Shown in pieces: positions 1-11,600 of a stretch of DNA of 64,000 bases. Source of the stretch: Drosophila pseudoobscura. Lineage: Eukaryota; Arthropoda; Insecta; Diptera; Drosophilidae. Within the stretch, counting starts at the first letter, position 1. Every line of letters begins with the position of its first letter. Location: positions 3,782,001 to 3,846,000 of the forward strand of contig NC_046680.1 in NCBI RefSeq assembly GCF_009870125.1, read 5' to 3'. A model generated the notes under the pieces. The model searched no databases. It worked only from the letters and a program-made list of their open reading frames with translations, and was not told the origin of the DNA. The position numbers and the translations under genes are program-made.

Positions 1-2147
1 CTAATAGATTTTTAGTGGCCTCTACTGAATTAGGAAACTCAGTATCGTGTATATTTGTAATAAATATATCCAGTTCAGCAGAAACTTGGTGTGTTAGGCT
101 CGAAAACTTTTCAAGCGACTGTAAAGTATAACACAATTGAAGTAAAACAAAAAAAAAACCTATATGTACATATATACTGGAAATAAAATACATACAATTC
201 TTTGTTGTATCCACTCGTGATGAGAGTAGATCAAAACGCCTCCCATATCGGGTGTTAATTGGCTAGCATCGACAAACTCATGCAGATCAGAAAGAGCCGA
301 GCACACAACCAGTCGAAATCTATATTCATCTTTGGAAAATTTAGTGCTTACTTCTGATATAGCTTTTTGAAAGAGCCCCGACGGACGAAGCACATATACT
401 ACATGAATAATACCCGGAAAATAAATCTAGAAATTAATAACGATATTTTCAATTTCTGAGTCCATCTTGGGCTGGTTGAAAGCAGTCCGTGCTAGTTAAT
501 TACCGAGATTCTTTGCAAAACAGTCTTCACCGAAGTCCACCTGTCCTTTCGTCGATCCACAATTAAATGAAACCCAAGATCAGCGTCTTGCAATCTGAAA
601 TATAAAATGTAACTCTAACGACTAAACAACAGCCTGGAGTCAGCAATCACTGGTACTTACGACGGTACTGAACTGAGATACAAAATTAGCTTTTGGTAAT
701 CTGCTTCTTCTAACAAATTAAAATTATTGTTATCTGGAAATATGATTAGCGGGCACCCCTCCTGCGAGCGTCCACCAGTGATGATAGCATGTTGTGGGTG
801 TAACAGATCTGCCACATCGGCAATGTTCAGCACGCCCTCGCCGTTCATGGCAGCTGCCACTTGGGCTGGATTAATGTGTTCCACAAGGGAATTTATAAGT
901 TCCGATGGACGCTGAGCGATCAACGCGTCTGTTGCGTAGAACACACCTTGTGTGTTGACAGATGTGGCGGAAATGCTACTGAACGTTGACGTCGTGAAGT
1001 GCATGGGTTCTGTGGCTGCTTGATCTTGATGTGCCGGGGAATTGTTGAGCGACTGAAAAAAAGCCGTCTGTATGGATGCCCCACTGCTGATCGAAATTTG
1101 GGAGTCGATCATGTGCTGGCTAAGCTTTGCCTGCTGACGCGGCTGTGTTTGAGAAGTGCCCACCACTTTTTCCTGTGATTCAGTCGGCTGGCTCCCGACA
1201 TCATTAGCTGTGTTTCATTGACAAAACAGAACATAATTAGTTCATTTCTTATATCGTTTAATAACAAAGTTCGATTTGAACTATAACTAGTCGAATATTT
1301 CTGAATAAGGATAAGGCCAATTATTATGCTATTAAATAAACATTCTTGGTACTAATCAAGTATTTACGTTTCAAAGTATGTATAGTTTTTCTAAACTTAA
1401 TTTTAAAGCTGATAGATTTAAGTGCAATAATAAAGATATGAATTTGCATACGCTAGGTAGAAATTACTCATAATGTCGACTGCATAGACCTTTGTTATAA
1501 CGTAAGGATCCTTACCATATAGCCATACATATCTTTTAAGTTTTCACAATTTATGTATATACCCTAGTAGAGATATTATGACTTTTACCTGATGTTGCAA
1601 CGCACAAAGGATAGGCAAAATACCATTAGGGATGCACACATATATGTAGATATGTATATATTTATATGTATAAATAATCTAAATCAGGATGTTGAGCCGA
1701 GTCGATCTAGCCACTTTCCTCCGCCTGTCTGATTTTATGCGCAAGTATCTGGTATACCAAATGCTTCGAATTATTTTTAAAACTATTATATTCAATTAAC
1801 CGCATCTGTATGTACACAGTATGTACAAGTATGTACATACTTGACTCATACATAGCGGCTAAATATAACTTATATATGTATGTATGTATGTAACTGTGGT
1901 TTGATAATGGAATAAACATTATGCATAATACCGATAAGTTGTAAATTGTCTGTGATTCAATTAGCTGCACGTGCCAGCTGTGAAAGACTCGCATCCCTTA
2001 TTTTCATGTCGATCATAATTGATGTACATTTTACATAAAAAAAACTATTTGTGAAAACACCGGCGTATATTAAATTATGTACATATATAGAACTACAAAT
2101 GGGGTTTGTGGTTTACCTCCAGGCACAGGATAATCGTCTACCGTTTC
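1..2147 (-). CDS. RhoGEF with N-terminal CRAL-TRIO (Sec14) domain, partial
   Basis: Exons on the minus strand, in transcript order: about 2117-2147, 661-1207, 504-594, 196-426, and 1-118 running off the left edge. All junctions have GT/AG and keep one frame. The translation gives a Ser/Gln-rich leader, then ITGGR, a CPLIIFP strand, YLSSVPS, SLQDADLGFHLIVDRR, WTSVKTVLQRI, VVYVLRPSG, SALSDLHEFVDASQLTP and HHEWIQQR. This is the Sec14/CRAL-TRIO domain of the Dbl, Kalirin/Trio and PLEKHG4 families, followed by the start of spectrin-like helices (SLEKFSSL, TEFPNSVEATKNLL). Members activate Rho GTPases at membranes; the DH-PH catalytic part would lie beyond the left edge. From memory of the 2R base, CG30440 is a possible orthologue, not confirmed. 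The smallest exon (2117-2147) is the least certain. Introns 1208-2116, 595-660, 427-503 and 119-195 hold nothing else recognised. Confidence 0.85.
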
Positions 2148-3139
2148 CTTAAGTCGCGTAAAACCGTCAGATTAATAAAACTTAAATATATTATTTTTAC
2201 TATCCTAATGCACTAGCTAGTGAACCTGTTGAACAGCTCCGTCTGCATAATGCATGTCAGGGCATGCACAACGATGCGTACTCCACGCTCCACATCCAAA
2301 ATACAAATTTGTGACGCCTCCAAACCGTTGTTGCAACGCAATGTTCCAGCTGTTTTCGTTGCAAAAGAAATATATCCTATTTCGAAGGCAGCGAATCGAT
2401 TTCTTTAAGATTTTTATTTGTTTCACAATATTTACATTTGCTCAATGCATTACATGGCAACTACACATTTTTTACATAAGGGGAGGAAAAAGGAGGGTAT
2501 AGACAAAAGGCAAAACGGCCCAGAAAATGCAACGCAGGAAACGTAAAAACCACCCCTTTTTCTGAACATACCTTGAAGACAGGTATATTGTCCTCACAAG
2601 CGAGGTGAGGTTTGTACGAACCTTGCAATTTGTCTTGGCTGTTTTTGCCTGTTGTCCATACCCCCCCTCTATAAACCATTCAAAATTACGACTAATGTTA
2701 TCGTTTCGAAGAGATCAGACGTGTGACCGTCTGACCCTCAGAAATATACCGTACATATACCGATGAAAAAATGAACTTAAGAACAGTTTACAGTTTACTG
2801 TATGGTTAGAGGTAGTAGTAAGTATGTTTATTTGAGTTAACTATGATTAAATATATAACCGAAAAATTTCAATGAAACGGATTGTTTAAATTTCGACTGA
2901 GACTAATATTAACAGATCTATTTAATCAATGGCATTTGCATAAACAAATTTAAATTTTATTGAAAATACCAAGATAACCCAGCCCGTTAGCTAGGTCTAA
3001 TTTCATACCGCTTTAAAAATTAATGGAGTAGACTAGATTCTTACGTTTCTACTGTTCGTATTTCGGATTGAGGAGCGTAGAATTTGTATGCTCTTCCAAA
3101 CAACACCGAGAGACTGACTATTTTGTATTAAAAATAATC
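2148..3139. other. no gene recognised
   Basis: AT-rich sequence. Apart from the Motif-1-like block at 2721-2765, I see only short chance frames on both strands. Confidence 0.5.
2721..2765 (-). promoter_or_regulatory. Motif-1-like core promoter element
   Basis: On the minus strand this reads GGTATATTTCTGAGGGTC, a short spacer, then GACGGTCACACG. The GGTCACAC core matches Drosophila core-promoter Motif 1 (M1BP site). Nearly the same block occurs at about 40950-41000. It sits some 600 bp upstream of the RhoGEF exons on the same strand, so it may be one of that gene's promoters. Confidence 0.35.
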
Positions 3140-5000
3140 GGCCTACTGGATTTTCACAATCGTTACACTGCTTTCCTCCACCTTAGCTTGTTCGTCTCGA
3201 ATAAGTTCCTAGCCGGTTCCATGGTAAGCTTCAGTTATCTTACTTTTGAATACGATACAATAGATCATTAATTCGTTCTATGATTGTATAAGGACCCTGC
3301 CAATTTGTGCGTAGCTTCGGAGATAATACTTTCTTCCTTTGTGGATTATAAAACAGATAAAACGCCTTCAGATCTTTGTTCTATCACTAATTAATTGGAT
3401 GGGACTTCTTCTGAATTTGTGAATCTCGATCAACTGGTCTCTTCTATCACCATCATTGGTAGTTCCATTAAAAGTTTGGGTTACGCCGAATTTCAAATCA
3501 GCCGGAAGCCTTAAATCGTTCCTAAATATTGTCGTTGCCAAATATATGGTCGATGTCGTATCCTGCTTTCCGGTGCGATATGCCATTAAAAATATTTCAA
3601 TAAGCTCATCCCAATTTTTATACCCGATACTCAAAATGAGTATTGGGGTATATTAGATTTGTGGTAAAAGCGGATGTGTGTAACGTCCAGAAGGAATCGT
3701 TTCCGACCCCATAAAGTATATATATTCTTGATTAGCATCAATAGTCGAGTCGATTGAGCCCTGTCTGTCTGTCCGTCCGTCCGTCTGTCCGTCCCTATTA
3801 GCGCCTAGTGCTCAAAGACTATAAGAGTTAGAGTAACGATGTTTTGAATCCAGACTTCTGTGATATGTCACTGCTTCAAGTATATATCAAAACTTACCCC
3901 GCCCACTTCCGCCCCCACAAAGGGCGAAAATCTGTGGCATCCACAATTTCGACGATACGATAAAACTAAAATCGTAGAGGATGACTATATCTTCTAAAGT
4001 TCAAAATCTGAACCAGATCGTATAATTATTATAGCCAGAATCAAGAAAACAATTTCATTCTTTCTCGCTCTGTCTCTCTCTAACACACAGGTTTCATGGT
4101 CTTTTTTGCCAATTGCAAAATATGAGTTCAAGGCTCTCTGAACCTATAAGAGCCAGAGCAAACAAATTTGGTATCCACTTTCCTGTGATATCGGACCTTG
4201 ACCGTTTTGTGTCAAAATTTCGACACACCCCCTTCTGCCCCCGCAAAGGACGAAAATCCTGGGAATCCACAAATCTCAGAGACTATTTTCGCTAGAGTCA
4301 CCAAATTTGGTATCCGCACTCTTGTTAGATCTCACTATAAAACATATATCTAAAATTTTTCCCCACCCTCTTACGCCCCCACAAAGGACGAAAATCTGTT
4401 GCATCCACAATATTGCAGATTCGAGAAAACTAAAAATGCAGAATCATAGATAATGACCATATCTATCAGATTGCTGAATCTAGATTAGATCAGATCATTT
4501 TTAAAGCCAAAAGGAACAAATCAATTTGCAGTAGCTACGCATCGCCCGACGACCCGCTCAGACTGATTTTCTGTCTCTCGCAGGCACTCTTTGTCGTGTA
4601 TTTTAATAATAGCGGCGTCTGCCGGAGGAGAGCCATACTGACTAAGTATCTGGTATAAATGTAGAGTTGCGGTGTCCGCAGCAACTCACAACGTTCCCCC
4701 TCGTTCTGATTTGCATCGACGATTTTCGAAAGATGCTCTTCTAAGGTTCTGTTAAAACGTTCCACCATTCCACCGGATTGAGGGTGAAGTGGTGTCGGAC
4801 GTGTTTAGCCACTTGCTAAAATAATCAATTACCACGAGCACATATTTATTTTCACTGTTACTGGTTGGGAATGGGCCTGCTATATCCACTGCAAACCTCT
4901 CACACGGTGCTTCTGAACTGAAAACTGCACTGCTTTTGAGTTCTCCTGGAGTTTCTTTCTTCCGGAATGAAGGAGACTTTATTTCCAAAAGAATAGTTAA
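3140..5000 (-). mobile_element. Ty3/gypsy LTR retrotransposon remnant (integrase)
   Basis: Minus-strand pieces of a gypsy-type integrase. At about 4790-4925 is the start of the catalytic core (CERFAVDIAGPFP, YVLVVIDYFSKW). At 4710-4770 comes the end of the core (GGMVERFNRTL). At 3500-3618 is MAYRTG..., and near 3270-3340 the GPYTI C-terminal block. Between YFSKW and the GGMVERF block about 50-60 residues normal for the family are missing, including the second acidic catalytic residue, and the frame shifts there. Later stops end the frame. A DINE-1-like element (3619-4705) splits the gene. The copy cannot be functional. No LTRs were identified with confidence. Confidence 0.8.
3619..4705 (+). 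mobile_element. DINE-1-like Helentron-derived element, full length, nested in gypsy
   Basis: The 5' end is TATACCCGATACTC with the palindrome ATACTCAAAATGAGTAT. Next come the GTCCGT/GTCTGT microsatellite core (about 3768-3794) and several GC-rich blocks of the CTTCCGCCCCCACAAAG type. The 3' end has the subterminal inverted repeat, the GAGTTGC...GCAACTC hairpin and the end CCCCCTCGTT. This is the standard layout of Helentron-associated elements (DINE-1/INE-1). It is flanked by T on the left and lies in A/T of the integrase gene. No coding capacity. Confidence 0.9.
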
Positions 5001-6135
5001 AAATACAAAGAATCCCATAGTCGGCCTACTAGATTTCCCATTCGATACAATATAAAATATCAGCCGATTTAATAAAAAAGAATATGCTATGACCAGAGTC
5101 AATAAAATTTCAACTTTTTGAGATTTGTTGAATATTGAAAACAATTAGTTCTATGATAGATATATGTGTTTATGTAGTGATTTTTGGCTGAATCACAGTT
5201 TTTCACAGCTCTAGCTGTTTTTGTCTTTAACGGATGTATCCTAATAAATTATTGAAGTGCTTCATCAAAGACTATAAAATATTAATATACTGCATCAGAA
5301 ACAAATTCCATTTAAATTCCGATTTAGGTTCGAGCGGAAGGGTACTGTTCAATTTCTCAATATCAATTGTCATTTTTTCTAGGCTTCGCCTGCGGCAGTG
5401 CTGTGTTCTTTGCTTCGTTTGTTCGTCAATGGCGTGGGCAGCTGAGTCGGTCTATTGTGGTTCTCTGAATCTAATAATAAAATACACAGTCTTTAGCGAC
5501 GCTCACCGGGGACTTCTGTACCGAGGTTCGTGACTCGGTTTGGTCGCAAGAAACCAAAAACAATATTCAACGCATGACCCAGTAAATTGATGGTCAAGAA
5601 CTCGTGCCCATGACAATAAAATGTCTGGTCATTTATTATAGAATACGTGTGCTTATACATTGAATTATTGCCATCCCGCTTTGATCCATTCGCTTGTGCA
5701 CTGGAATCAAGCCAGGCTTCGGTTTTTGCTTTTACAAATATTTCCTGTTTCCCGCCACACTCAAGTGTTGGTCCAACAAATTAATCCTTTGGCCATGCTG
5801 TTACTCAAAGCTCGCCGAGTACACAGCTCTGCCGCAGTTAGAGACGATGCATAGGATAAAATAAATTGAAACCCCACGCGAAGGGAAAAAACCCCGCCGT
5901 TGAAAATTTGTCGGTTTTTTGGATCCGTATGCATCATCTTGGTAATTGTATAGCTTTTGGCTTCATTTAATTACGATAAATCTTTGCCAATATAAATGCA
6001 GAAACATGTACATATGTACATATATATGTTAGCTTGGTAAATGCAATATCTTTATCAGTTTCAAAAAAAGGGAAAAATCAATAATATTACATTTGTAGTG
6101 GCTTTTGTGCCCTTGAATTTACTAATGATACCTAC
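5001..6135. other. no clear gene; possible gypsy leader at 5340-5560
   Basis: On the minus strand about 5340-5600 looks unlike its surroundings: more GC, no decay into poly-A runs, and a 33-codon frame from an ATG near 5373 preceded by a leader-like stretch. It could be the 5' leader and gag start of the same gypsy element after a large internal deletion, but no LTR or primer site is proved. The rest is AT-rich with nothing recognised. Confidence 0.25.
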
Positions 6136-6370
6136 CACTTGATTCGGATACGACTGAGCAGCTGGATTGACTCATAGCTTTTTTTAAGAATTTTTCTTTT
6201 TGACGTAGCGGGCTTCCTGGTTGTCCAGAGATAGACGCTGCTCCGTGAATGCCTTTTCCATTGCTCCATTCGCTGCCATCAATTTCGACGGCCTTAGAAG
6301 CACTACGTTTAAAGTGCTCAAGGAAACTATCAATTTGTATTTCAATTGAATGGCACGGCGAGTTTTCCAT
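6136..6370 (-). CDS. candidate 5' coding exon of the RhoGEF
   Basis: An open frame starts at an ATG at 6370 (MENSPCHSIEIQ...) and ends at a good donor (AAGTG then GTAGGT) at 6135. The 78 codons are acidic at first, then Ser/Gly-rich, like the disordered N-terminus of a signalling protein. There is no known domain. It lies on the same strand and upstream of the RhoGEF exons. It ends in phase 1, which does not join directly to the 2117-2147 exon as I drew it. Either another exon lies between, or that exon's acceptor differs. An AG just upstream (ATACAG) would also allow it to be internal. Assignment to this gene is inference. Confidence 0.4.
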
Positions 6371-7759
6371 TACAGAATCCTTCTTCTGTATTTATGTACA
6401 AACATATCTACGTATCTTTGTATAAATTTAGTTTTTTGTAAAGTTTTAGCTTTGGTTTCACAAATTCACAAATTGTAAAATCAACAATATTGATCAAAAA
6501 GACATGACACTCAGGGCATTTTTCACATTTAACCGTCGTTTAAACGATTTTAATTTTAAAAATGTACATATAATACTATATTTGCATGTACATAATATTT
6601 GTACATCATAATATACAATTTTTAATAAGTAGTTTCACCACTATTTATGCTTTTGTTCATCAAATGAGTGTCAAATGCAAAAATTCTCTACCAGAGCCTT
6701 TTTTACAGTGGACAATACTACTACGATAAAGGAATTACAACTCCGAACCGGCAACTTTGATCTTAATCCACTTGTTTGTGATGCTTGTCATAACGTACTT
6801 AAAAGCTGAAATCATTGGATTGGTATGCATTTGCTGATGATGAGCATGCGCACAATCATTTCCTCTAAGGTCGCCGTTTATGTATTTACGTATATAGGTA
6901 CATGCATAGGTATACGTATATGTACTTATACATTTGAATAATGACGGTACTCTATAAATTGCTCTTGATTAATCAGGAGACCGACATTATTCATAAAAGC
7001 TTTAGAGCTTTTATGTGCTCCGGTGTGGCGGGAAACAGCTGTCCTACCCCGCTGTTCGCGCACATTTGTGCACATTTTTGTCAGCCCTCCGATAAGCCAA
7101 TCCGGCTGCTTCAGCACGAAAACGAAAAGTGTTGTTTCTTTGACCAATTATTTCCGAGCCAAATTTGAGCCGAGCCAAACAAAATATTTATAAGGATATT
7201 TATAATATTTATATACAAGCTGAATTGCCCTGGTAATGGTATTAAATTTATGTTAATGCTTCAATAAGTCATCAATTTTTTTCCTTTTGCAATTAAGATT
7301 AGTTTTCTTGTATAAAATTCGTTTGCTTTTCATTTGAACGGAGAAATCTTGCATTTTCTGAAAACGGGAGCACCAATTGACTGATATGTTATTTTTGTTC
7401 TAAAATAGTACGTCTTGATTAAACCTATACCACACTAACCGGAATACCCTAAGCAATTCCCATATGAATCGAATATTTTTACTATTGATAATTTTCCATC
7501 TCTACTTACTTTGTCGCTTTACGCGATTTTTAGTTGATTTTGTCTATTGTCAGCGCGGCGTTTGCGTAAAGTGAAATCAATAGTTTTATTGTTTTATTTA
7601 AGTAGCTGCTGCTGTAGCTGGATATAGGACAACGTATCTAACCAGAATAACAAAACGTTTCAACACGAGAAGTATACATACCGGAACAAAATATTTATTG
7701 AATAAATATATATTGAAATATATAACAAAGTCGGTGTGAATAAAAAGTAAATAGAAAAT
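6371..7759. other. intergenic; 5' region of Yeti
   Basis: AT-rich spacer between the candidate RhoGEF 5' exon and Yeti, which diverge. No TATA box is obvious. The last ~200 bp before 7760 should hold the Yeti leader and promoter; I could not place the start site. Several TACATATGTA-type microsatellite stretches lie at 6565-6605 and 6890-6935. Confidence 0.4.
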
Positions 7760-8644
7760 ATGAACAAGGAAGAAGAATATACATCGGAAAGCGAAAACGA
7801 CGAAGATTATTGCATTGACGGTGAAAATGTTGACTCGGGAAGCGACGATGATAGCATCAATAATGACGCTGATTCCGAAAACTACGATTCTGACGATAAA
7901 CCTTCCAAATCCACCAAGAATCAGAAAAAACATATTTCCTCTAATGTCTATGAATCTGAAAGTTCCATACCTCGCAAAACAAGACAAGCAGACAGGAACA
8001 AAAATGATCGCATAAATATGGAAAAAGACGAGCTGGAGTCAGATGAGGAAACAGATAAATCGCGTTCCAATGCGCTCTGGGCCGACTTTTTAAGCGACGT
8101 TGGGACAGAGAAACAAATTCAACATAAGACGAAATCTGTGGAGACACCAGTAGAACCCACAGACGACACCAAGATTGCTTCAAAGAAACTTACCCCAGCA
8201 ATTATCCCTCGAGAAGACACTTCTAAATGTTTAAATACGAAGTTCGATGTAGAAAAAAGTAAGGACTCCACCAATGCAAAGGAAAACCAACAGCAACCTG
8301 TAGCCACCAGTTCGAAATGCTTCTCTCGTGTATCCAAAAGACCGCAAATTGGAAGTGGAGTTGGCTCTTTTCTAAATCAACTGGGGAAAAAAAAGAAATT
8401 GTCTGTGCTGGAAAAGTCGCAAATGGATTGGAAAACTTTTAAAACAGACGAAGGTATTAATGAGCAGCTGAGCACTCACAATAAAGGCAAGGATGGGTAC
8501 GTACCTATGTTCCTTAAATTTCACCATTTCATTAATGTTGTTTTATCTTTCAGTTATTTAGAACGGCAGGACTTTTTACAGAGAACCGATTTGCGACAAT
8601 TTGAAATTGAGAAAAACTTACGTCAAACGCGCCGGCAAAACTAA
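7760..8644 (+). CDS. Yeti: Yeti, BCNT/CFDP1-family chromatin protein
   Basis: Exon 1 is 7760-8496 and exon 2 is 8554-8644. The 57-bp intron starts GTACGT and ends TTTCAG, and removing it gives 275 residues. The first ~110 residues are very acidic (many DSDD-type runs), followed by a Lys/Ser-rich linker. The last ~85 residues are a textbook BCNT-C domain: GSFLNQLGKKKK, LEKSQMDWKTF, THNKGKDGY across the junction, and RQFEIEKNLR at the end. In D. melanogaster Yeti is an essential chromatin protein linked to Tip60/Domino-type remodelling and H2A.V, and it lies in 2R pericentric heterochromatin. The frame here is intact with a normal length, so the gene looks functional. The first ATG with an A-rich leader is taken as the start. 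A poly(A) signal follows 40 bp after the stop. Confidence 0.95.
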   Translation: MNKEEEYTSESENDEDYCIDGENVDSGSDDDSINNDADSENYDSDDKPSKSTKNQKKHISSNVYESESSIPRKTRQADRNKNDRINMEKDELESDEETDKSRSNALWADFLSDVGTEKQIQHKTKSVETPVEPTDDTKIASKKLTPAIIPREDTSKCLNTKFDVEKSKDSTNAKENQQQPVATSSKCFSRVSKRPQIGSGVGSFLNQLGKKKKLSVLEKSQMDWKTFKTDEGINEQLSTHNKGKDGYVPMFLKFHHFINVVLSFSYLERQDFLQRTDLRQFEIEKNLRQTRRQN

Positions 8645-8683
8645 GTCCTGTCTCTATACTCATTCCCTTTTATGGAATTTTCA

Positions 8684-8689
8684 AATAAA
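8684..8689 (+). terminator. Yeti poly(A) signal
   Basis: AATAAA, 40 bp downstream of the Yeti stop codon in a T/A-rich 3' region. Confidence 0.6.
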
Positions 8690-11600
8690 AATCCATATAC
8701 CGATTACATTCTAAATTTAAGTGACATATATTATTTAAGTCTACGTAAACTACTTTGAATTTTGCAAGCACGGTAGCCACATCGAAAAATCAGAATTCGC
8801 CAACAAAATTTAAAAACATCGCAAACTTTATTAAGAAATCCGAAAAATGATTAATGGTTCATAAATTTATATATTTCTCTAACTAACACTGCCTGTTTTT
8901 CCCATTAGATCTGCATCTGGGCTCACAAATCTTTTAGTTAGTTACACTTAAGTCTAGTAGAACCAAAGTAGTAGACCTATGGTAAAAATATCGACAATTT
9001 CAATAAAATAAAAAAAAATTTAGGCGAAAAATCGCCAAGTGTTGCAACCGTGATTGTAATGTATAATTTAGTTATTTTGATTGAACAAAAAATCCGAGAA
9101 ATACTACTAACTGAATGGCCTTTTTCTTAGCCTAGAATCAAAAAGAGTTATCCTTTCTTCTTCTCTCGCATCTCTGAAATTGATAAGATCTAGCATCTAA
9201 GCATATTTGCATTTGTAAATAATGTACATATGTACACACATGCATAAAGCTGAAATTAGATTATTTATAAGTTACAGACATCAAAAGGGTTCATAGTATG
9301 AACTTCATACATTTGTAATTCCTTGGTTCCAGTTGGTTATCAAGAGGTAAAACTTCCATAAAACGAAGCAATATTTCCAGATTTTCAGACCAAGTAGACC
9401 CCGTGTGCTGTTGAAGAAGGAATGACACTAAAAAATACCACGCAGCAAATGCAGTGCCGACCAAAATAACTCAAACGTAACCGAAACCGATCCCAATCGT
9501 CGACTCTGCGTTATACTCGTATGCACATATTGCTGTAACACCAGTCTCTGGTCGTTACGTTAAGCAGCGCCAAAAAGCAAGCCCAACGATCAGTTTGTTT
9601 CAGTTAACCCGCCGAGAAACTTCGTAAAGGCAAGAGCTCAAGCTCCGAAGAAAAGTGAAAAGTCTTGTGGTTTTCGTTTCGTTTTTGTTCGACAAAAGTG
9701 TCAATTGGCCAATAAGTTCAATTGGTTAGCGACGACGCGTCGGTAGCCGAAGTCATACTTACTACCCCAAAAGGGGCAACTGTTTATTGTGGCTCCTCGC
9801 CGTTGCTCTTCTGTCCCCTTTTGGTGGCTGGCAACCACGACTTCGAAAATCGACGTGGGGAATATGTTTCATTTGTATTATCACTGTATCAAAATCGAAT
9901 ATTAAATAATACGTCGGCATTGGTGAAAGTGTGTTAATAGCTTTGCATATGCGTTAAGAGTGCCGCGGACAAAGCTATCCCAGTTACAAAAAAAAAAGCC
10001 CGTGCCTCGGCCGGAGACAAAACTCATCTCGAATCCAAGTTGATGCATATGCATGGAAGGTTAAAAGTGCAGCACAAATAAACAGAATTGAACATGCGAC
10101 TGTGCAAAATCAATCTCAAGCAATTTGAATAACTCGCCCAACCAAAGCGAATCCAAGTGCTCCGATTCACAAAGCTAAGACCTCGTCGTTGCATTAGGTA
10201 TGAGCATACCAATTTGGTAATGGTACTGCAACAGTAAGTTAAGATACAAGTACATACAAATATCAAAAACTTTTTGCCAATTTTTTGCTGAAACAAACGA
10301 GTTTTCTGTACAAGTATATACCCGAAATATCCCCCCAATCCAATTATGAAAAACAACTTAAATACATGCATATGTAGATACACATATATGTACATAGATA
10401 CACGCATGTTGAAATGTCTTCGACTGGAAATTCTTGTGGGTCACTCAGGGCTCAACGCTTGTGAAACAAACGCAAACTTAATTGGAGTTCAGCAAGATGA
10501 ACAAGTTGTGAGAATAACTGATAACCAGTTCGGTTGGATTTTAATATTTTGCCCACTATGTTGCAACCATACGCTTTACTAGGAAACCAACTCTTCGCAT
10601 GAAGTTTCGTAAATCTTATAGAGTGTATGTTTTGTTAAAAAAGTGAGGATATATCAAAGAGACTGAGACAATGTCTTTTTGCCGTAACGCAAGGTCAAAC
10701 AGAAAACAAAAAAAATTCAACAAAATTACTGAAATCTTAATGTTTAAAGGAGGCAAAACAGAAGACTCAAGAGACGAACATGTTTCGCTCATCATTTCGT
10801 AAAATGTGGAGCAGTGTAGACTCGACTAAAAAATTAAATAAATTACATAATGTAATTAAAAATCTGTACCTATATACACACATACGTACATATGTATAAA
10901 CTCGTATGTATAACTTTTCATGTGCTCTATAGTTGGAATGTTTTTATTTGTGTGTTTATTAATGTTAAACGTTTTCTTAAATCTGGTCAAGGCTGATCAG
11001 AGTCGTTGGGAATTATTTGGTTTTTATTGCCGGAGTTGTCATTTGCTGTGTGTCATCCCAAAGTTATTTGTTAAGTGATAGCTTTTGTAAAATAACATCA
11101 AATGTCCCAGACAAGCGAATCAAATAAACAAAATTGCGAGAAATTTCGAGAAACCCATGTTGTTATTAAATGGTTAAGCCCCTATGATCCCAAATTGTTT
11201 TGGCAATGGCCTCAGAAGTTTTTAGACTCAGTGACTCGATGCAAATCATCCAAATTGATTTTTCAGTTTTTGTAAGTCTATCAAATTAATCATTATTTTG
11301 CTGCGTATATAAAAGTGACAGTTGTATTAGCTAATTGTGCAAAGTCGTTGAGCTACTCTAAAAAATCTCCACTCTGCGGTATGATTGTCTAATTTTTGGC
11401 AGAAGCACTTAAGCAATTCGCTTTCCGGCGTCGGCCTGACACATGCCAGCACAACAAAGCAGCCTCAAAAGCATAAGAAACTGCGTTCCATACGACATTT
11501 GGCAAAGCTGTAAGGCAAAGGTGTAAGGCCATGCATAGGGTAATTGGCATAAAACAGGCACATAGCTTAACGAAATATTTAGTGTAGCAACGCCAAAATT

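Noticed and set aside
7598..7987. 129-codon hydrophobic minus-strand frame opposite Yeti
   Set aside because: It is the antisense of the acidic Yeti N-terminus; Asp/Glu codons read as Ile/Phe/Val on the other strand.
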